From: Paracoccaceae bacterium
Lineage (GTDB): Bacteria; Pseudomonadota; Alphaproteobacteria; Rhodobacterales; Rhodobacteraceae
Assembly (NCBI GenBank): GCA_007131945.1
Contig: SLPP01000087.1
Span: forward strand, 1 to 10,064
Length of the DNA stretch: 10,064 nt
Reading direction: 5' to 3'
Position numbers and translations under genes: made by a program. A model generated the notes under the pieces. It was not told the DNA's origin, ran no database searches, and saw only the letters and a program-made list of their open reading frames with translations. Positions 6,960 through 10,064 of the stretch are shown one piece after another. Position 1 is the first letter of the stretch; the number at the start of each line of letters is the position of its first letter.

Positions 6960-6983
6960 CCGGTTTTTCGGCCGATGTCCGGC

Positions 6984-7049
6984 CCGCGCGCCCGCGCCTT
7001 GCGCGCGGCGGATCGAGGCGCCCGGGACGCGGCGTTTTGCCCCGCGTCC
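6984..7049 (+). repeat. Two consecutive GC-rich hairpins in the folP leader
   Basis: CCGCGCGC (6984-6991) pairs perfectly with GCGCGCGG (7001-7008) around nine bases. GGACGCGG (7025-7032) pairs perfectly with CCGCGTCC (7042-7049) around CGTTTTGCC. Neither is followed by a T tract. They would form strong structures in an RNA started from the upstream promoter but would be absent from one started at the proximal promoter. Confidence 0.5.
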
Positions 7050-7067
7050 GGCGCCGCGCTTGCCCCC

Positions 7068-7095
7068 TTGCGCCACGCGCGGGCTTTGGCATAGC
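7068..7095 (+). promoter_or_regulatory. Candidate proximal promoter of folP
   Basis: TTGCGC (7068-7073) and CATAGC (7090-7095) are separated by 16 bases, using the same -35 hexamer as the putative ppdK promoter. The predicted +1 falls at about 7102-7104, on the folP ATG, implying a leaderless or nearly leaderless mRNA. That agrees with the lack of a Shine-Dalgarno sequence before folP. Confidence 0.45.
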
Positions 7096-7103
7096 CACGA
7101 GCC

Positions 7104-8108
7104 ATGACCCGCTTGCTTCACTGGCCCGAGCCCCGCACCGACCTGCCGCGCCCCCCGGGCGCGCGCGCGGTGGCGGGCTCGGCGCATGTCTGGTTCGAGC
7201 GGCTCCGCGCGATGGACGCCGCCCGCGCCCCCGCCTCGCCCGCCCTGGACGCGGCCGACCGGCTGGCCGCCTCGCGCCCGGTCCTGCCCGGCCTGCCCGC
7301 CGACCGGCCGCTGGTCATGGGCATCGTCAACGTCACCCCCGACAGCTTCTCGGACGGCGGCGAGGCCTTCGCCCGCGCCGACGCCGTCACCCGCGCCCGC
7401 GCGCAACTCGATGCCGGCGCCGACATCCTGGACATCGGCGGCGAATCGACCCGCCCTGGCGCCGCGGACGTGCCCGTCGCCGAGGAAATCGCCCGCACCG
7501 CGCCGGTGATCGCCGCGTTGCGCGCCGCCGGCATCGCCACGCCGATCTCGATCGACACGCGCAAGGCGGTGGTCGCCGCGGCGGCGTTGCGCGAGGGGGC
7601 GGACATGGTCAACGACGTGGCCGCCCTGACGCACGACCCCGAGCTTGGCCCCCTCGTCGCCGAGGCCGGCGTTCCCCTCTGCCTGATGCACGCGCAGGGT
7701 ACGCCGCAGACCATGCAGATCGGCCCGCGCTACGATGATGTGCTGGTCGAGGTGTTCCTGTGGCTCGCCGAGCGGATGCGGGCGGCCGAGGCGCACGGGA
7801 TCGACCGGGCGAAGCTGATCGTCGATCCCGGCATCGGGTTCGGCAAGACCCTGGAACACAACGTCACGCTTCTGAAAGGATTGGCGCTCATGCATGATCT
7901 GGGTGCGCCGGTTCTTCTCGGCGCGTCGCGCAAGCGGTTCATCGGCACGCTATCGGGCGTCGAGCTTGCGGGCGCGCGGCTCGCGGGTTCTCTCGCGGTG
8001 GCGCTGCACGCGGCGGGGCAGGGGGCGCGGATCCTGCGTGTGCATGACGTGGCCGAGACCGTGCAGGCGCTCGCGCTCTGGCGCGCTTTGACGAAGGAGA
8101 GGGCATGA
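7104..8108 (+). CDS. folP: Dihydropteroate synthase
   Basis: FolP condenses 6-hydroxymethyl-dihydropterin diphosphate with p-aminobenzoate to give dihydropteroate; it is the sulfonamide target. The 334-aa protein has an N-terminal extension of about 65 residues, longer than in E. coli but as I recall usual in Rhodobacterales, followed by the TIM barrel. Diagnostic motifs are all present: [11 protein letters not shown] (76-86), [11 protein letters not shown] (110-120), SIDTRK (149-154), ND at 170-171, [28 protein letters not shown] and RVHDV near the C-terminus. The pterin, diphosphate and substrate-loop residues therefore look intact. The ATG at 7104 has no Shine-Dalgarno but sits at the predicted transcription start. 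The stop overlaps the glmM start by four bases (ATGA). It lies downstream of folB, the enzyme two steps earlier in the same pathway. Confidence 0.96.
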   Translation: MTRLLHWPEPRTDLPRPPGARAVAGSAHVWFERLRAMDAARAPASPALDAADRLAASRPVLPGLPADRPLVMGIVNVTPDSFSDGGEAFARADAVTRARAQLDAGADILDIGGESTRPGAADVPVAEEIARTAPVIAALRAAGIATPISIDTRKAVVAAAALREGADMVNDVAALTHDPELGPLVAEAGVPLCLMHAQGTPQTMQIGPRYDDVLVEVFLWLAERMRAAEAHGIDRAKLIVDPGIGFGKTLEHNVTLLKGLALMHDLGAPVLLGASRKRFIGTLSGVELAGARLAGSLAVALHAAGQGARILRVHDVAETVQALALWRALTKERA

Positions 8109-9448
8109 GCCGGAAACTCTTTGGCACCGACGGGGTGCGCGGGCAGGCGAACAGCTGGCCGATGACCGCCGATCTGGCCCTGCGGCTTGGCGCGGCGGCG
8201 GGCCGCTTCTTCCGCACCGACGGCACCAATGGTCACCGGGTGGTGATCGGCAAGGACACGCGGCTGTCGTGCTACATGCTCGAGAACGCGCTCACCGCCG
8301 GGCTGGCCTCGACGGGGATGAACGTGCTGCTGCTGGGCCCGGTGCCGACGCCGGCGGTCGGCTACCTGACGCGCTCGATGCGCGCCGATCTGGGCATCAT
8401 GATCTCGGCCAGTCACAACGCCGCCAGCGACAACGGGATCAAGTTCTTCGGCCCCGACGGCTACAAGCTTTCGGACGAGGCGGAAGCGGCGATCGAGGCG
8501 ATCCTCGAAGGCGAGATCGAGCCCGTGCCGCCGCTCGAGATCGGGCGCGCGCGGCGCATCGACGACGGGCTTGGCCGCTATGTCGAATACGCAAAGACGA
8601 CCCTGCCGCGCGGGCTGCGGCTGAACGGGCTGAAGGTGGTGATCGACTGCGCCAACGGGGCCGCCTACCGCGCCGCGCCCGAGGTGCTGTGGGAGCTTGG
8701 CGCCGAGGTGGTCCCGGTGGGCGTTGCCCCGGACGGGTTCAACATCAACCGCGACGTGGGCTCGACCCACCCCCGCGCGGCGGTCGAGACGGTTGTCGCG
8801 CATGGCGCCGATCTGGGCATCGCGCTTGACGGTGATGCCGACCGCGTGGCGATCATCGACGAGACCGGGAAGCTGGCCGACGGCGACCAGATCATGGCGC
8901 TTCTCGCCGGCCGCTGGGCCGATGCCGGGCGGCTCAAGGCCGGCACGCTGGTCGCCACGGTGATGTCGAATCTGGGGCTCGAGCGCCATCTGGCGGGGCG
9001 TGGCCTGCGGCTGGAGCGCACGGCGGTGGGTGATCGCTACGTGGTCGAGCGGATGCGCGCGGGCGGCTTCAACCTCGGCGGCGAGCAGTCGGGCCATATC
9101 GTGATGACGGACTACGCCACGACCGGCGACGGGCTCATCGCCGGGCTCCAGTTCCTCGGCGCGATGGTCGAGACCGGGCTCAGGGCGAGCGAACTCGTGC
9201 GCCAGTTCGATCCGGTGCCGCAACTCCTGAAGAACGTTCGCTACGGCACCGGACAAGCGCCGATGGATGCCCCGTCCGTGCAGCACGCGATCCGCGATGC
9301 CGAAACGCGCCTCAGGGGGCGTGGTCGGCTGCTGATCCGCAAGTCCGGCACCGAACCCCTGGTGCGCGTCATGGCCGAATGCGAGGACCCGGCGCTCCTC
9401 GAAGCGGTGGTCAATGGCCTCGTGCAGGAGATCGAAGCGGCCCTCTGA
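8105..9448 (+). CDS. glmM: Phosphoglucosamine mutase
   Basis: GlmM converts glucosamine-6-phosphate to glucosamine-1-phosphate, the step before GlmU in UDP-GlcNAc synthesis for peptidoglycan and lipopolysaccharide. The 447-aa length is normal. The four signature sites of the alpha-D-phosphohexomutase family are present in order: the phosphoserine loop [12 protein letters not shown] (Ser103), the metal loop DGDADR (242-247), the sugar-binding GGEQSGH, and the phosphate-binding [12 protein letters not shown] near the end. The N-terminus [10 protein letters not shown] is characteristic of GlmM rather than other phosphomannomutases. AAGGAG at 8094-8099 lies inside the end of folP, five bases before the ATG, and the ATGA overlap implies translational coupling. 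The folP-glmM pairing is widely conserved, including in E. coli. Its 3' end is intact although transposase-like sequence begins about 50 bases later. Confidence 0.97.
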   Translation: MSRKLFGTDGVRGQANSWPMTADLALRLGAAAGRFFRTDGTNGHRVVIGKDTRLSCYMLENALTAGLASTGMNVLLLGPVPTPAVGYLTRSMRADLGIMISASHNAASDNGIKFFGPDGYKLSDEAEAAIEAILEGEIEPVPPLEIGRARRIDDGLGRYVEYAKTTLPRGLRLNGLKVVIDCANGAAYRAAPEVLWELGAEVVPVGVAPDGFNINRDVGSTHPRAAVETVVAHGADLGIALDGDADRVAIIDETGKLADGDQIMALLAGRWADAGRLKAGTLVATVMSNLGLERHLAGRGLRLERTAVGDRYVVERMRAGGFNLGGEQSGHIVMTDYATTGDGLIAGLQFLGAMVETGLRASELVRQFDPVPQLLKNVRYGTGQAPMDAPSVQHAIRDAETRLRGRGRLLIRKSGTEPLVRVMAECEDPALLEAVVNGLVQEIEAAL

Positions 9449-9498
9449 CGCGACCTGCGCGGGCGGCGCCGGGCGACCGGCCGGGGCGATCGATCGCA

Positions 9499-9696
9499 GC
9501 CGCGCGCATCGAGAAGGTTTTCGGCACCTGGCAACGCAGCTACGGCCTGCGCCGGATGCGATCGCGCGGCCTCGCCAAGGCGGCGCTTCGGGTCCGGCTG
9601 ATCGCCATCGCCGGCAATCTCGGGCGCCGTGTCGGCCTCCTACGGACCGCCACCCGGGAACCGAGCAAGCCCGCCCCCGGTTGCGGATCCGGGTGA
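9499..9696 (+). pseudogene. C-terminal remnant of an IS5-type transposase
   Basis: The frame ending at the TGA at 9694-9696 encodes RIEKVFGTWQRSYGLRRMR and then RGLAKAALRVRLIAIAGNL. This closely resembles the end of IS5-family DDE transposases (Ep(V/I)FGTxKRxYGxRRxRxxGLAKxxxxxxLxAxAxNLKR), where the first Glu completes the DDE triad (here Glu at 9511-9513). Everything upstream of about 9499, including the two Asp residues and the start, is missing. That reading frame otherwise runs back antiparallel in meaning through the glmM 3' end without transposase similarity. The usual Tyr-Asn near the end is Gly-Asn. It is an inactive relic of an insertion downstream of glmM. I could not find its terminal inverted repeats or a target duplication. 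Confidence 0.72.
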
Positions 9697-9940
9697 CGCA
9701 TGCGCTCCGGCAAGGTCCGGACGATGATGACGTTCGCGCGAAGAAAGGACAGCCATCCGTGCACAGGCTTCGTTTGGCCAGCGCATGGCAGTTTGCAGGT
9801 ACTTCGGCCGGGACAAGGCATCCGCTCGCGGCAGCCCGAGCGGTCGCGGACCGCGCCGGGTCCGGCAAACAGGGCAACCCGTCGGGTCGGCTGAAACCAA
9901 ATCCGGTTGACCCGTTCGGCAACATCTGCGGCGTTGTTCC
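9697..9940. other. Unassigned stretch downstream of the transposase remnant
   Basis: I see no supportable gene. G+C and codon rhythm are less regular than in the genes. A small inverted repeat, GCGGTC-GCG-GACCGC, lies at 9840-9854. A GTG at 9759 preceded by AAAGGA opens a frame to the window edge, but its product is low-complexity and runs through the palindromes that follow, so I do not call it. The stretch may be decayed insertion-sequence or intergenic DNA. Confidence 0.4.
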
Positions 9941-9960
9941 GCCCGTGCGCCAGCACGGGC
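9941..9960. repeat. Perfect 8-bp stem, 4-nt loop hairpin
   Basis: GCCCGTGC (9941-9948) and GCACGGGC (9953-9960) are perfect complements around GCCA. It directly abuts the larger palindrome at 9961. No T run follows on either strand. Confidence 0.6.
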
Positions 9961-10021
9961 AGCGCCCGTCCCGCCCCCCGTCGCACCGTAGGTGCGCACC
10001 TTCGGTGCGACGGCGGGCGCT
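9961..10021. repeat. Long near-perfect palindrome
   Basis: The core at 9978-10013 is a 36-base palindrome: CCGTCGCACCG pairs with CGGTGCGACGG, and between them AGGTGCGCACCT (9990-10001) is itself a perfect palindrome. The only mismatch is T9989/T10002. Outside the core, AGCGCCCG (9961-9968) pairs perfectly with CGGGCGCT (10014-10021), leaving nine unpaired bases on the left. It could be a REP-like element, a bidirectional terminator between glmM and the next gene, or an end of a mobile element. Confidence 0.7.
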
Positions 10022-10034
10022 TCTCGCCCACCCC

Positions 10035-10058
10035 GCGCGGGCCGGGCGCCGCCCGCGC
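10035..10058. repeat. GC-rich hairpin at window end
   Basis: GCGCGGGC (10035-10042) pairs perfectly with GCCCGCGC (10051-10058) around an 8-nt loop. It is the third strong inverted repeat in about 120 bases. The very high G+C raises the chance that the match is accidental. Confidence 0.35.
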
Positions 10059-10064
10059 TTGCCG

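Noticed and set aside
9486..9497. 12-bp palindrome GCGATCGATCGC after glmM
   Set aside because: It is a simple GATC-containing repeat with no neighbouring promoter or repeat copies, most easily explained by chance.
7730..9925. A 731-codon minus-strand open frame opposite folP and glmM
   Set aside because: It is antisense to two unambiguous genes across their conserved motifs and shows no family signature of its own.
9540..10031. 163-codon minus-strand frame across the glmM downstream region
   Set aside because: It runs antisense through the transposase remnant and through the palindromes, with an Arg-rich product typical of a shadow frame.
9759..10064. GTG-initiated frame preceded by AAAGGA, open to the window end
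   Set aside because: About 100 codons without a stop are common at this G+C. The product is rich in Arg and Pro and includes the nested palindromes, with no family resemblance.

Overview
The window is high-GC DNA (roughly two thirds or more G+C by eye). Gene order, codon use and protein features fit an alphaproteobacterium, most likely Rhodobacterales (Rhodobacter/Paracoccus-like). The main reasons are the glyS to ppdK-like to SleB-type hydrolase order, the long N-terminal extension of FolP, the folP-glmM coupling and TTGCGC-type -35 elements. It reads mostly as an ordinary chromosomal housekeeping stretch with a few unusual internal features. No CRISPR array, tRNA, rRNA or complete mobile element is visible, and I do not see a whole new multi-gene system.

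Layout, all genes on the + strand. The first 1.9 kb is the 3' part of glyS (glycyl-tRNA synthetase beta subunit). It carries an in-frame block at about 1071-1400 whose codon use is clearly unlike the rest of the gene. A 371-base spacer with a 12-bp palindrome and a plausible promoter leads to a pyruvate-phosphate-dikinase family gene (2291-4864). Its phosphohistidine and PEP/pyruvate domains are intact, but its ATP-grasp residues are substituted. A 283-base spacer holds a possible terminator and a site matching the PhaR (PHB regulator) operator pattern. A secreted SleB-type cell-wall hydrolase follows (5148-5807).

Next comes a folate/cell-wall block: folB (5930-6850), folP (7104-8108) and glmM (8105-9448). 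FolB carries an extra C-terminal domain that looks like an inactive amino-acid-kinase fold. FolB and FolP act in the same tetrahydrofolate pathway. folP and glmM overlap by four bases (ATGA) and should be translationally coupled. GlmM supplies glucosamine-1-phosphate for UDP-GlcNAc and peptidoglycan. The 253 bases before folP hold an A+T-rich island with a 16-bp palindrome, a candidate upstream promoter, a near-consensus CtrA box, two GC-rich hairpins and a second promoter very close to the folP start codon.

The last 616 bases after glmM contain no convincing intact gene. They hold the C-terminal remnant of an IS5-type transposase (about 9499-9696), about 240 unassigned bases, and then a cluster of strong inverted repeats including a long near-perfect palindrome (9961-10021). 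This end looks like an insertion-prone intergenic region.
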